Source: Posidonia oceanica (Eukaryota > Streptophyta > Magnoliopsida > Alismatales > Posidoniaceae). From it: DNA of 64,000 nucleotides. Numbering within the stretch: the stretch's first letter is position 1; the number at the start of each line of letters is the position of its first letter. The DNA is taken from NCBI GenBank assembly GCA_037176725.1, contig JAZBRS010000026.1:104391501-104455500 (forward strand), written 5' to 3'. The notes beneath the pieces were generated by a model. That model did not search any database, was not told where the DNA came from, and was given only the letters and a program-made list of their open reading frames with translations. This document shows, piece after piece, positions 46,170 to 57,480 of the stretch. Both the position numbers and the translations under genes were made by a program.

Positions 46170-47244
46170 ACGAATAGCTCCCTAATCTGCTAACATCAAA
46201 AGACTGGGACAACCATGCCATACTAGAAGTGAACTGGGACAACCAAGTTGATCATTGGGGAATAATCTCAGATGATGACTAGGGCAGCGAGGTAGACGAG
46301 GGGCTAACAATGAAAGATCTCCTTAGCCAATTCAACCGCACAGTAGTAGTGGAGAGACCACAAGATGATATGAAGGAAGAAAGCAAAGTTCAAAAAGCCA
46401 ATCAGCAATTTGAACGAGAAAATATAGTATTCAAAGATTTGGAGCTTCCGCCCCCACATAAGCAAGAGCTGCCACTTGTCATCACAGTGGGCATCAATGA
46501 CCATGTGCTGCAAGGAGTATTAGTTGACACTAGAGCAAGCCGAAGCCTCAGTTCTCTCTCCACACTCCAGAGCTTAGGGCTAAACGAAGATGAGCTAGAT
46601 AGAACCCCCTTTATGTGCACTGGGTTTGATCAGAAGGAGAAATTGGCACTAGGGACAATACCCATGGAAATCACAGTCGGTCCTTTGACCAGTATCACCT
46701 TGGTGATCATTATGAAGGAAGAAGTCTTGAAGCCACTCATCCTAGGGAGGTCTTGGCTAGCAGAGGTCGGGGCCTTAGCATCTTCAGTTCATCAAATGCT
46801 AAAATTCAAATACCAAGGAGCGGTCATTAGCATTCCTGCTAATCGACCAGGGATTCTATGCACATTCAAGATGCCCAAGTCACAAATTGCAATCCTTCGG
46901 GAAAAGGAGGAGTCACAATGTCTGCCGTGGAGAAAATCATTACTGTGGGCTCCCAAGCCGCTGTCACCATCGGTCTCCCCAATCTTCAGAGTAGCTAGGC
47001 CACCATCAAGTCAGTTGCCGGCCCTCAACACTTCAGTATTCCGGAACACAACTACTCCGTCATCCCCAATCTTCCAAGTGCCAATAGAGCAGCTAGCTAG
47101 GGCCACAAAGCCACCAGAGCTTGGCGGGCCTATACAAAGGGAGTCCATCTTCGCCTGGCCGCTCAAGATGGGAGCATCCAGCGACCCGTGCAAAGAAAAT
47201 GAGGCTGCTGTGCCCATCACCAGAGGAGGGAGGCTATCAAACTG
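46170..47244 (+). pseudogene. Element C: extra (first) retropepsin domain
   Basis: 46310-47245 is one open frame holding an acidic lead, then the protease: LPLVITVGINDHVLQGVLVD, with the active-site motif altered to DTRAS (DTGAS in A, a G to A change), and PLILGRSWLAEVG. A Ser/Pro-rich linker matching that of A follows. The domain lies before the pre-protease helix that normally marks the single protease of Tat elements. Its presence in both A and C shows that it belonged to their common ancestor. The catalytic change means this copy would be inactive. Confidence 0.82.
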
Positions 47245-48245
47245 AATCGTACCACCAACAGAGCAAACAGAGCCGGTTAGACCTCAAGAAGGACCTGGGT
47301 CAGCAGAATATGACATCCTAGAGTAATTAAAGAAGACACAGGCCAGGATCTCAATCTATGACCTCATAAACAGCTCGATTCAACACCGGAAAGCTCTGCA
47401 AGAAGTGCTAGAGAAGGCTCAAGTTGGTCTAGATATGCCAGCGGAGGAACTCCATGTTATAGCTATAGCGGCCTTTGTAGAATCTATCATTACATTTGTT
47501 GATAGCGAGTTAGCACCAATAGAGAGGAGAAAAGCACCATTGAATGTAACCATTTCTATAAACAATCACTTAATTTCTGAAGTGCTCATAGATACTGGTG
47601 CATCAATGAAAAATTTGCTTGTTAAATACAATACGAGCCTTGGGCGTAAATGAGGCTTCCTTGACCCCCATTGATATGATGATTGCTGGGTATGATGACA
47701 GCAAAAGAAAAGCACACGGCAGGCGGACCACAAAGATAGGGATAGGACCAACCCAAGTTCTAACCCAACTAATCGTCATAGACATAAATGTCCCATATCA
47801 GATCATCCTAGGGAGACAATGGCTGGACAGTTTAAAAGGAGTATCATCTCCTCAGCACCAATGCCTGAAATTCCCTCACAATGGGAAAATCATCAAGATA
47901 GTAAGGGACATAGCGGGCCAAGAAGTAGAGGCAAATGTGATATACCTGCCGCACCAGTTTAGTGTGCGAGAAAAGCCGACTCACGCCGAAAAGGGCAAGA
48001 ACATAGTATCTTTGGTCGAGCTAAGAGACAAGTGGGCCAAGCCTAGGCTATTTCACATGAAGAAGGAACCCTCAAAAAGCAAAAGACCCTCCATGAATGT
48101 GGGATGGGAGATCATGAGAAGAATTAGGTACAAGGAAGGCCAGGGCTTAGGCCCAGAAGGAAAGGGAATGAAGGAGCCAGTAAAGGCCTGTGACAGAGAA
48201 GGAAGGGGAGGACTCGGTTTCGACCAGTTCCCCGACGGACGACCA
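47245..48245 (+). pseudogene. Element C: canonical retropepsin and G-patch
   Basis: The pre-protease helix (QARISIYDLINSSI...) leads to the protease: VLIDTGASMK, then a frame break near 47610, RALGVNEASLTPIDM and IILGRQWLDSLKGV. The G-patch at 48090-48230 is uninterrupted (GWEIMRRIRYKEGQGLGPEG ... GGLGFDQF). The order protease, then G-patch matches element A. Confidence 0.83.
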
Positions 48246-48866
48246 TTACAGTGGGATCTACAAGGACATTTTACCAGTGTAGGGATCTTTGATCTGAATT
48301 CATCCCCCCTGCGAAATATTATTTTGGCGTAATCAACCAAACACACTCTCCAAAGTGCAGAGGACACAGCCGACGTAAACATTTCCAGCTTATTCCAAAC
48401 ACTACAATTGCCAGTAGAGCCTCATGAAGGTCAGACTGCAAGGGAGTTGACAGCAGAGCCTCACGAAGGCCAGACTGTAGCAGCAAAGCTTCACAAAGGT
48501 CAGACTGCAGTAGAGTTGCCAGCAGAGCCTCACGAAGGTCAGACTACAACATCGCCGCCACCACTATTAGGCGCATCGGCCCCCGAACCTCTGGACCAGC
48601 CACCTCTTTCTTCTTCTCCCTCTTCTTCCGGCATCGTCGCTTCCAAGCCTTCGCTTCTTCCAGCTCAGGACATCTTTTTCTCTTTGGAGCAAAGGCCGGG
48701 GCAAACTCTACGCAAGTTGCAACGACTCGTAGACAGGGTTCGCCGCCTCATGGCTAATCTCTCTGAAGGTCTACAGCCTCAAAGGCCTGAAGTTGACCCC
48801 GATCTAGGGGCAGACCATGAGCTTCTCGAAGATGATGGGAACGTCCACCATGACGAGCCCGTCTAG
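48246..48866 (+). pseudogene. Element C: linker with four EPHEGQT repeats
   Basis: After the G-patch comes a Pro/Ser-rich linker ending at the TAG 48864-48866, conserved with A (25032-25034). At about 48418-48550 the 39-base unit encoding (A/V)EPHEGQTAxEL occurs four times, while A has one copy (AEPPEGQTAEE). The segment from 48646 (ISFSLEQ, RKLQRLVDRVRRL) is a charged helix. Confidence 0.75.
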
Positions 48867-50829
48867 AAAGGCTCCTACCTCTACTGATGAAGGTAACTTT
48901 AGGGGCATCCCCCTAGATGCTGTAAATAAAACTTTGTTTAATTCTGCATTGTTTTCATTTTCTAAGAATAAAAGTGATTTACTTTCTGTTTTCAATAAGG
49001 GAGAGGATCACCATGTTAGTTCTAGCAGCTCGCGGTCAACTTCGACCATCGCTTCCAAGACTATGCACGTGTGTCAATACACGGAGGCATTGCCTCAGGA
49101 GTTGGCTATTGCTAACATGGTCTTCCTAGTAGAAGAATTTGATCGGTTTGGGAAGTGTGCAGGAATGGAGGCATATGAGCTGGTTAGCTGCAGTGATGAG
49201 GAAGAAGATCAGGAAGCCGACTCAGACCTCCTTAAGCACCTCATGGACAAATATGATGAGCAAACCAAGGCAGTTGAAGAAGAGACTGTGGAGGTCAATC
49301 TGGGAACCATCGAAGAGCCAAAACCAATACTCATAAGTGCAAGTTTGAGCCCAAAAGAACAAGAGGAAATGGTCCAAATCTTGAAAGAATTTGTGGATGT
49401 GCTGGCCTTCAAGTACGAGGATATGCCTGGTCTACAATCAGCTCTAGTGGAACACCTGCTTCCACTAAACTCTGGAACCAAACTCGTCAAGCAGAAGTTA
49501 AGGCGATTAAGGTCGGAACTCGCCCTCAAAGTCAAAGAGGAAATTGACAAGCTCCATAAAGCAAAGTTAATCAGGGTGGTTGTGTACCCTAGTTGGGTCT
49601 CAAATATAGTACCAGTGGCCAAAAAGGATGGGAAGGTTCGGGTTTGCATTGACTATCGCAACTTCAACGCCGCCTGTCCCAAGGACGACTTCCCTTTGCC
49701 ACATATTGACTTGCTAGTGGACAATATAGCGGGATTTGAGATACTATCTTTCATGGACGGTTTCTCTGGTTACAACCAGATTAAACTAGCAGAGGAGGAC
49801 CAAGAGAAGACGTTGTTCATCACACCATGGGGGACATACTACTATGTAGTCATGTCATTCGGTCTCAAGAATGCTGGCGCAACATATCAGAGAGCAATGA
49901 TGGCCATCATCCACGACATGATGCACGATTGCATGGAAGTGTACGTTGACGATATCTTGGTCAAATCAAGAACAAGGGAGGCACACTTTGAGGCGCTAAG
50001 AAGAGTACCCAGCAGGGCGAGGCAATATTAGCTAAAAATGAACCCAAAGAAGTGCGTGTTTGGGGTAACTGCCGGGAAGCTACTAGGCTTCATCATCAGC
50101 AAAAGAGGAATCGAGGTGGACCCACAGAAGGCTAGAGCAATAGCACAGATGCCCCCACCCCGAAATATAAAGGAACTCAGAGGACTTATCGGCCGCTTAC
50201 AGTTCATTAGAACATTTATCTCACAATACGCAGATTGATGTAAGCAGTTTTATGAGTTATTGAAAGGAGGGAGGGAATTTACTTGGGATGAGAAATGCCA
50301 GAAAGCTTTTGATGAGCTCAAAGCATACCTCATGATCCCCCCAGTCTTGTCAGCACCTATGTCAAGGAAGCCTTTGCTACTCTATGTGGCAGTCACTGCG
50401 TCATCAATAGGGGTAGTGCTAGCTCAACATGGTGAGGATGGAAAGAAGGAAAAAGCTATCTACTACCTGAGTAGAACCTTCCTGGATTATGAAGAGAAGT
50501 ATACAGCCATAGAAAAGCACTACTTGGCCTTGGTATGGGCATCTCAAAAGCTGAGACACTACTTCCTAGCCCATAAAGTCTGTTACATCGCCAAGATGGA
50601 CCCAATCAAATACATGTTCGAGAAGCTAGCCCTCTCTGGAAGATTGGCAAGGTAGCAACTCCTCCTCACTGAATTCAACCTGCAATATGTATCTCAGAAA
50701 GCGGTCAAGGGGCAAGCCATTGCAGATCACCTAGTAGAATTACCAATAGAAGATTATCAACCAGTCCGAACAGACTTCCCCGATGAGGAAATACTGGAAA
50801 TACAAGCTATCGAGTTTTCCACTCGACAA
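48867..50829 (+). pseudogene. Element C: reverse transcriptase and first RNase H
   Basis: The open frame to 50031 contains CQYTEALPQELAIAN, the acidic segment, then RT: KQKLRRLRSE, YPSWVSNIVPVAKKDG, CIDYRNFNAACPKDDFPLPH, FMDGFSGYNQIKL, SFGLKNAGATYQRAM and VYVDDILVKSR. A frame change near 50030 and a stop near 50238 follow. RNase H runs from 50260: KAFDELKAYL, KPLLLYVAVTASSIGVVL, IYYLSRTFLDYEEKYTAIEK. The frame differs from that of the gag-protease part, as in A. Confidence 0.88.
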
Positions 50830-51395
50830 TGAACTCTCTACTTTGATGGAGCACTCAACAGACAAGGGGCAGGCATTGGAGTAGCACTTCTCACTCCGGA
50901 AGGAGTTCTCATTCCCCGAGCTGTACAGCTAAACTTTGCCGTAAATACCAATAATGTTGCAGAGTACAAGGCCTTGATCCTCGGATTAAGCCTAGCACTG
51001 GAGCTAGGGGCAAAGCGTTTGAAACTCATCGGAGACTCCCAGTTGGTTCTAAGACAAATTCTGAACAAGTATAGAACCCTCAACCCAAGGCTAGAAGAGT
51101 ACAAAGGCATTGCACGCCTCCTATTGGCGCGGTTTCAGCAAGTGGTGTATGTCCACACCCTCTGGAGTCATAACCTACTAGCAGATGCTCTTGCTTCGTT
51201 GGCTTCCTCAATCGAGTTCCCCATCAATGTCCGGGAGCAAACAATACTGGTACAGCAACACGGGATACCTGCCATTGACTCAACTGAGCCATGGGTCGTG
51301 GAGCTTAGACAGAAAGTTGGGGAATCAAAGGTAGCCACGTTTGAAGTTTGCTACAACATAGAGGATGATGGGAACCCATGGTTCTTTGACATCTA
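50830..51395 (+). pseudogene. Element C: second (archaeal-type) RNase H
   Basis: LYFDGALNRQGAGIGVALL, NNVAEYKALILGLSLALELG, KLIGDSQLVLRQI and LLADALASLASSIEF give the full D-E-D-D catalytic set. A TGA just before LYFDG stands at the Trp position, as in element B. A tail of about 50 residues connects to integrase. Confidence 0.85.
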
Positions 51396-52615
51396 GAACC
51401 ACATTCAAGACGGGATCTTCCCCGACTACGCAACTTCACAAGACAAATAGGTAGTTCGGAGGATGGCCACAAGATACTTCATGAGAGTCGGGGTCCTTTT
51501 CAAAAGGTCTTTCAGCGGAATAGAACTACGCTGTGTCACTTATGAGGAGGTTGAAGCTATCATCGGAGAAATGCATGAAGGCATATGTGGAGGACACATC
51601 AGTTCTCAATTCATGGCAAAAATGATACTGCGCAGAGGGTACTACTGGCCCACAATGGAGGCAGATTGTGCAAATAAGGTGAGAAGGTGCAGACAGTGCC
51701 AGATCCACGCAGATAGAATATGTGCACCAGCATCAGAGTTAAATCCGACTCAAACGGTGTGGCTCTTCTCCATGTGGGCATTTGATGTCGTAGGACTTCG
51801 ATATCTAAAAGCAGAATAGGTTCATACTCACAGCCACTGAATACTTCACTAAATGGGCTGAAGCAGAAGCGTTCACTGAAATCAAAGCTTCAAATCTTTG
51901 CAAGTTCGTGTGGAAAAATATCCTCTTAAGGTTCGGGATCCCAAAGAAATTAGTAGCAGACAATGGCGCAATTTTCTTATCCCAAGACTTCAAAAGGCTC
52001 TGTAAGAAGTTTAAAATTGAATTGCATCATTCATCGCCATATTACCCCCAGGGTAATGGGCAAGCTGAAGCTACTAATAAAACGTTAATCCGAATCCTTA
52101 AGAAAACGGTAGGAGGAGCCAAGGGACATGACTGAACAGATAAGCTAATTGATACCTTATGGGCCTATCGAACCTCTATATGAACGCCTACGGGCCAAAC
52201 CCCATTTGCACTTACTTATGGTATGGAGACAGTAGTCCCATTTGAGGTCATGGTTCCCTCATCTAGGGTACAACTCGACGATGAGATAATTACCGAGGAT
52301 AATAGGCAATTATTAAATCTACAGTTGGATTTGCTAGATAAGAAGCGGATGCAAGCAGCTGAGCATGCACGTCTCTACCAAGAACGACTCGCAAGAGCAT
52401 ATAAGAAGAAAGTAATTGAACGTAAATTCAATATTGGTGAATGGGTGCTTAAAGAAATCCTTCCTCGTAAGCATGGGAAACTGAGACTGAATTGGGAAGG
52501 ACCATACTTGGTGGTTGAGGCATATCTGGGCAATGCCTATTGTTTGGCCAGAGAGGATGGCACTAGGCTTGAATATCCCTGGAATGCACTGCACCTCAAG
52601 AGGTACTACCCTTGA
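51396..52615 (+). pseudogene. Element C: integrase
   Basis: HHCC domain: MHEGICGGHISSQF ... CRQCQIHAD (51570-51715). Core: FDVVG, a frame change near 51820, EYFTKWAEAEAF, LVADNGAIF, and GQAEATNKT with the catalytic Glu. The tail (52223-52615) ends with EYPWNALHLKRYYP at 52615. TGA codons near 52132 and 52180 stand at Trp positions. No chromodomain. Confidence 0.87.
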
Positions 52616-53324
52616 TATGCACACTGAGCCATTAGACTACCCGTGCTTGAGGGCCTACTGCTGTTGAAGCCTAGGAGTCATGCCTTAGCCTCACCTCACT
52701 AACACTTCGTGGGAGAAGGAAAGGAATGATACAACACTAAGATAGAGGCGAAACCATAAGGGGCCCCCTCCCAGTTCATGAACAACAAATCCACACACAA
52801 CCCTCGAGTTAGACACATTACCCTAGTACAAATCAGGTAGGCGTCTAAGGCCAAAACCTAGAAGCGCAGAAAAGAGGAGAGTGTACCAAATAAAAGAGTG
52901 TCTCGGTTCGTCAAGGAGCAAGTATCCATTGACCGAGTACTCAAACGGGGTGAGACTACTTGCCAGAGTACACAGAAAGAAAACAAAAAAAGGAGTTAGA
53001 AAAGAAGGCAGCAAAGAAGCTGTCCAAGGGTCAAAACTGAAAACTGGACAATACTAAGCGCAGTAGGAATCAACCTTGAACTAGGAGGGGTTTAGGCTTC
53101 AAATCTTCAGCCGACATCTTAGGATATGACATGGACTTTCCTTCCACCTACATCCCGCACCGTACACATTCGAGGCAAGGGGCAGAAGCCTAGGTCTAGG
53201 GGCAGTTAGGTGCCAAAGCAAGCCTAAGGTATCTTCTAACTCTAAGATGCACAAGGGACCAAACTGTCAAGGTTTTCCAGTCATAAGGTCCCCAGTTTCC
53301 CAACTTCCCGGAAGATTCTTAGTC

Positions 53325-53510
53325 TCTCCTAAAACCAAAAATCCAAAAAAATGCTAAAACTAAAAATCCAAAAAAATGATAAAACCAAAAATCCAAAAAA
53401 ATGATAAAATCAAAAATCCAAAAAAAAAAAAAACCAAAAATCCAAAAAAAATGATAAAACAAAATCGAAAAAATGACAAAGTCAAAAATCCAAAAATAGC
53501 AAAAGGGTAA
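53325..53510 (+). repeat. Tandem A-rich array, about 27-bp unit
   Basis: 'ccaaaaatccaaaaaaatga' followed by 'taaaa' recurs about seven times with small variations. Confidence 0.9.
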
Positions 53511-53983
53511 AACCTACCCAACCAACATCACCTCATGAAACTGATAACGAGTAAGGCCAATGATGCAAAAATTTAGGACATTTTACGACTCCGTGTCGTA
53601 CTTGACCCCTCCTATTCAGGATGGTCACTTGGTATTCACCTACGAGCTAAGATTGGGATCTCAAGAAGAGACAGTCCATCGTCTGACATATCATCTTTAG
53701 ACAACAAAGCTGAGGCCAATACTTGTTATTCAAAAATCTAATTTTCCCTTAACTTTTTGCATTAAGACCTTTTTCCTTTCATAGCATTAGGTTTGCTTAA
53801 AGTATGCATTGTATATAGGTTGTTACCAAGTTTTTTGTAACCATTTTGATTTCACAGTGTTAAAGATGTTTCTGAGTTTCCAAAGGCCACTTTGGACTAG
53901 GGGCAATAGTACCCTTAGATTGATTAACAAATTTGCTGAGATCATGTAGGAGAACAGTTCAGGGGCATTAAACAAGCAAATGT

Positions 53984-54075
53984 CAGTGTCCAACATTGGA
54001 CGCACTGTCTGAAGCGTATAACGACCAACAGAGGAATATTGGACACATGATATTACGCGTCTTACGTTATAAGTG
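53984..54075 (+). repeat. GTTnnACGC cluster 16 (3' region of C)
   Basis: GTGTCCAAC, ATTGGACGCAC (GG:CC), GAAGCGTATAACG, a decayed 'attggacac', TACGCGTCTTACGTTATAAG. Lies just beyond the end of the antisense PMD ORF. The matching place in D holds cluster 20. Confidence 0.7.
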
Positions 54076-54299
54076 CCAGTTTGAGCAGCTTACGTTTTAA
54101 TTGTGACTTAAACTGCAGCATTATGACAAAGGGCCCTTGATTGAATATCAAAGCTACCAGGGAGTATTTCTAAACTCAGAACAGTCCAAAGCACATGAAT
54201 AAGTACTAAAAATGAAAGATATATTTATTCCCTTCAAGAGATGAAAATACATGGTCCCAAAAATAAAAAATTACAATAATTGCCTATCTAATCGTCTTC

Positions 54300-55062
54300 T
54301 TCCTTTTCCTGCACAGCACGCCGGTCGCTTTAACCCACTCCTCGGGTTTGGGCAGTAGCTTTGAATACCACCGCCAGTGCGCATCCTACTGTGGTAGGCA
54401 GCAAGTCGAGGGAGCAGCTGATGGCCCATCTGAATCATCATGGCGGTCCAGAGACGACCAAAGAGCCCAAATGTAGTACACCATTACTACATCAGATGGA
54501 AGACTGCGTTCCCGAACCCGAATACGAGGAATAGAGCTTAGTCGAGGTGGCATCCCTTTCTTCTACCCCACCATCTCGAAGCAGCGATGGGAGTTGTACA
54601 CCACAAAGTGGGTGGGCCCTATTAACTCCAACTCAATTGAAGAACCTCACGCCTGGTGCTTATGATAGAGGGACGTGGAAGGCGCGAAGATGTCAATAGG
54701 GGCAGAGGACAAAGAGCAAACCCTTTCTTCGATCAAATCTGTCTTCACAGGCCCAAGCCTCGGGAAATGGACCTGCAGCCACCCGAAAAGAAGGAAAGGA
54801 GAGCCTACAAAATCCCCTACGGTGGAAACACTGGTCAGACCGAGATATGTAGCAGCAAGAATGGCAACTAAAGGAGAACGCCAGAAGTGCTCAGTGAGGC
54901 CTATCAAGAACTCAGTGTGATAGACATCCAAGGAGAAGTCCTTGGTGACAAATATGGTGAGGCCTCCAATCAATAAATGTAGACACACCAGCAGCTGATC
55001 TTGAGAGGCAGAGTCCTCAATCCACCGGAAGTTGAAGTACATATGTGCCAAGTTAAGCCTAC
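54300..55062 (-). pseudogene. Antisense plant-mobile-domain (PMD) ORF of element C, partial
   Basis: On the minus strand, from 55062 downwards: HLLIGGLTIF, DVYHTEFLIG, LTSVSTVGDFVGSPFLLFGW, EERVCSLSSAPIDIF and THFVVYNSHRCFEMVG. These align with the + strand PMD protein at 59711-61015 (IFILIGGLVLF-like, SAYHTELMC, LSSVGLGGPFFGSPFLVLRW, EFVRYNLQRCFSMLG). It is cut at 55062 by the LTR of element D. Its N-terminal part is expected on the far side of D. Antisense extra ORFs between pol and the 3' LTR are known in Tat elements, and some carry a domain otherwise found with DNA transposons. Frame changes make it a pseudogene. Confidence 0.78.
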
Positions 55063-55881
55063 TGTGGATATGGGGTTTTGGAGGAGAAGAAGAAGATGAT
55101 GATGATGGAGGCATTGTGGGAAGAAGAAGGCTTCTTTTTTTGGCTCCCTCCTTTGCTCGCTCTATCTTCTCTTTCTCGAGGTTCCCCTTCTTTGTATCCG
55201 ACTCCGTCACTCCACATGTGATAGAATTGGTGTGATCGCCACTCTTGGTTCGCTTTCGCCAGCTCTCGAGACGCCTTTGGGGAGATGTAGTGTAGTTGCG
55301 GGTTCAGCTACCTTGGGACAATGCCAGCATTGCCCAAGGATGCCCGTGCTTGGTAAGTTCTTTCTTCCTTCTTCCTCCTTGTATGACAAACGTTAGCAAA
55401 GCAAAACAAACAAGACAATATGAAAATGGATTAATATGTGTAGTAATCTATCTAGAGTTAGTAGAAATGAAAGTAAAGAAAATGTGGTGAGATACGTACC
55501 CGAGGGGTTTGATCCCCCCGGTTGCAAATGACAAAGATGTATGCCTAGCTAACAATATATGAACTTGAAATAAAAAATGCTTGACTACGCTACGGAATTA
55601 AACAAGTAATAATAGAAATAAAGAAAGAAATGTATGAAACAGAGTTTCCTTTGTCTATGCACAAGGTGCAAACCGTGTTAGCATGAAGCCAACAACGACA
55701 AAAGGATTCTCCAGCTATTTCTAAGACTCTTCTCTTTCAAAACCTCTCTTCTCTCTTTCAGTTCTTGAGGACCTCACTTCTCTAAGATTTTTAATCTCAA
55801 GAGTATGTGAGTTCCAAAAGCTTCTTAGCTCTTTTCCTCTCTCCAAAATCGGGCCTCGAACACTGTGGAGGTACCCATGCT

Positions 55882-55887
55882 TTTATA
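55882..55887 (-). promoter_or_regulatory. TATA box of LTR D
   Basis: TATAAA on the minus strand (ttctataaaagcatggg), 62 bases after cluster 17. Confidence 0.65.
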
Positions 55888-55949
55888 GAAGCAAGGGAGG
55901 AACAGAAAAGGACACAAATGCCAAGTCAGCAGAGTTTCCTGTTTCAGAA

Positions 55950-56009
55950 GTGTTATATGTTGGAAAACCAGCGTATAACGTTATAAGTGAGAGAACTCAC
56001 GTATAACGA
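55950..56009 (-). repeat. GTTnnACGC cluster 17 (U3 of LTR D, next to TATA)
   Basis: On the + strand: GTTATATGTTGG, CCAGCGTATAAC, GTTATAAGTGAG, CTCACGTATAAC. All AT:AT, like cluster 12 of LTR C, and the third and fourth arms (TTATAAGTGAG, CTCACGTATAA) pair nearly fully. Confidence 0.83.
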
Positions 56010-56178
56010 CCTCCGAGGCATAACTGCCAGGATTAGAGAAGATTCTCCAATTAAGGAGTCTTTAAGTGTGATTAAACTCGACTTTGATGGCTTTGACCGG
56101 TCAACAGGTTCCAAAGATGGCAAAAATACAATTTTTGGATTGGGCAAAATATCGAAAGCTTTGGCTGACTGGGTTGCC

Positions 56179-56267
56179 ACGTTGGACGCTGGAAAGCCAG
56201 CAGCCAATGTTAGCCGCTGGAAAACCAGCGGCCAACGTTATACGCTGAGAAGCCAGCGGACAACACT
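56179..56267 (-). repeat. GTTnnACGC cluster 18 (U3 of LTR D)
   Basis: On the + strand: GTTGGACGCTGG, CCAGCAGCCAAT, GTTAGCCGCTGG, CCAGCGGCCAAC, GTTATACGCTGAG, CCAGCGGACAAC. Six arms, matching cluster 11. Confidence 0.8.
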
Positions 56268-56471
56268 CTTAATTAGTTTAACTTCCAAATTTGGTCAGGA
56301 CGTGAAGAACACTCAAGTTGCTAACATTTGGGGCTTAGAAAGGTATAGCATTTTGGACTTGAGAGGAACATTTGGCTCAAGTGAGATTCAGAAATGGGTG
56401 GAGGGCCTCTAAGAGCGACCTAATGCAAGAGACTAACCTAACATGAAGGGAGTGCCAAAACGAAGTATCTA

Positions 56472-56649
56472 CAGATTGTCCTTCCTTGAAGATGGCTTCG
56501 GCACGAAGCTATCTACAAGACGAGACGATACCCCCATGTGGCGCTACTTGGGGGTCCTAAATGAAATCCAATGCCTGTTGCCACCAGACCTAGACAGGAC
56601 ACAAAGAGGGTCGGCTAAAGAATCACGGCCAAGGGGATTGTCGAAGGGG
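56472..56649 (-). other. 3' internal end of element D
   Basis: On the minus strand it ends in a purine-rich 'caaggaaggac' next to the LTR start and is collinear with 17411-17479. Confidence 0.6.
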
Positions 56650-56860
56650 AACAAACTAACGACATGCCACGGGGAAGACCCCTGAGGGTCAAGCTAAAGG
56701 ACACTGCCGCGGGGAAGACCCGCGGGGGTCAAACTAAAAGACATGCTACGGGGATGGCCTGCAGGAGTCAAACTAAAAGACACGCTACGGGGATGGCCTG
56801 TAGGGGTCAAACTAAAAGACATGCCGTGGGTGGCCCGCGGGGTCAAACTAAAAGGATGGA
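56650..56860 (-). repeat. Tandem array, about 40-bp unit, five copies
   Basis: 'gacatgctacggggatggcc' plus 'tgcaggagtcaaactaaaa' with variants. It is a diverged relative of the 44-bp unit at 58090-59360 (same gac-tgc-gggga-gacc-gagtc layout). Confidence 0.85.
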
Positions 56861-56884
56861 TAGCTAATAATTCCGACGACCACT

Positions 56885-56945
56885 CAATGCGAATGCAGTA
56901 CAATGCGAAAGCAGTACAATGCGAATGCAGTACAATGCACTATGC
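56885..56945 (-). repeat. Short array, 18-bp unit
   Basis: 'gaatgcagtacaatgc' repeated three times. Confidence 0.8.
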
Positions 56946-57109
56946 ATGGATGCATGCTGACAGGAATGCAAAAGGGGTGATGATATGCAATGCATGACCC
57001 TAGGTAATGAGGTTCCTCCATCATCACCGGCTTTAATTTGTATACCGGGTTGGCTCAGGAATTTTTCTCACCACCCAAGGCAGACTGACACATGCGTGAA
57101 TGCAATTTG

Positions 57110-57480
57110 TCATGATCAGGTGCCCTTTCCTCGAGTGTAGCCTACACTCTCCCAGGGGACCGTCGTCTCATGATACGTGGATTGGTGACCGAGAGGTCCA
57201 TGATACTCCCAGGCAACAGGGGAAATGATCTCTTCTCTGCCGACCATGTTGGCCATATTCGTCACAATTAGATGTCCTTTCATTGAATGTTGCCTACACT
57301 CTTGACAGAGACCGTCATCTCGTGTCTCAGAATCGATGAACGATGAGTCCGTCAATACCGTTGGCATTATTTGTTAGAATCAAGTGTCCTTTCATTGAAT
57401 GTTGCCTACATTCTCGGTGGGGACCATCATCTTCTGACCCGGGAGTTAGTGAACAGGGGGCTCACTAATACCGTTGGCTT
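57110..57480 (-). repeat. Tandem array, about 110-130 bp unit, three copies
   Basis: Each copy contains 'gtccttt(c/t)...attgaatgttgcctacactct', 'gaccgtcatct' and 'caataccgttggc'. The copies start near 57113, 57268 and 57378. Confidence 0.8.

Larger units (their letters stand above)
52616..54299 (+). other. 3' internal region of element C
   Basis: No sense-strand protein supported. Holds the short tandem array at 53325-53510 and inverted-repeat cluster 16. It lies between integrase and the antisense PMD ORF. Confidence 0.6.
55063..56471 (-). mobile_element. 3' LTR of element D (reversed)
   Basis: The reverse complement starts TGTAGATACTTCG at 56471 and ends CATATCCACA at 55063, with all landmarks of LTR C in opposite order. 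The sequence outside its start (56472-56560) matches the 3' internal end preceding LTR 2, so this is the 3' LTR of a minus-strand element. It interrupts the PMD ORF of C. The ORF that appears to run from PMD into 55210 is LTR sequence read through, not PMD. Confidence 0.87.

Noticed and set aside
20457..52615. TAG read as glutamine (altered code or programmed readthrough)
   Set aside because: The host BAHD gene ends with TAG, TGG to TGA changes are equally frequent, and sister copies keep CAG at the same sites. Methylation-driven decay explains it.
41281..52615. Endogenous pararetrovirus (caulimovirus-like) interpretation of the RT regions
   Set aside because: LTRs, primer binding sites, a second RNase H and integrase with HHCC and D-D-E motifs show Ty3/Gypsy elements. 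No movement protein is seen.
54647..55210. One continuous minus-strand ORF as a novel PMD protein with a Lys/Ser-rich N-terminus
   Set aside because: The part right of 55062 is LTR sequence shared with LTRs 1, 2 and C. The ORF is a chance fusion across an insertion boundary.
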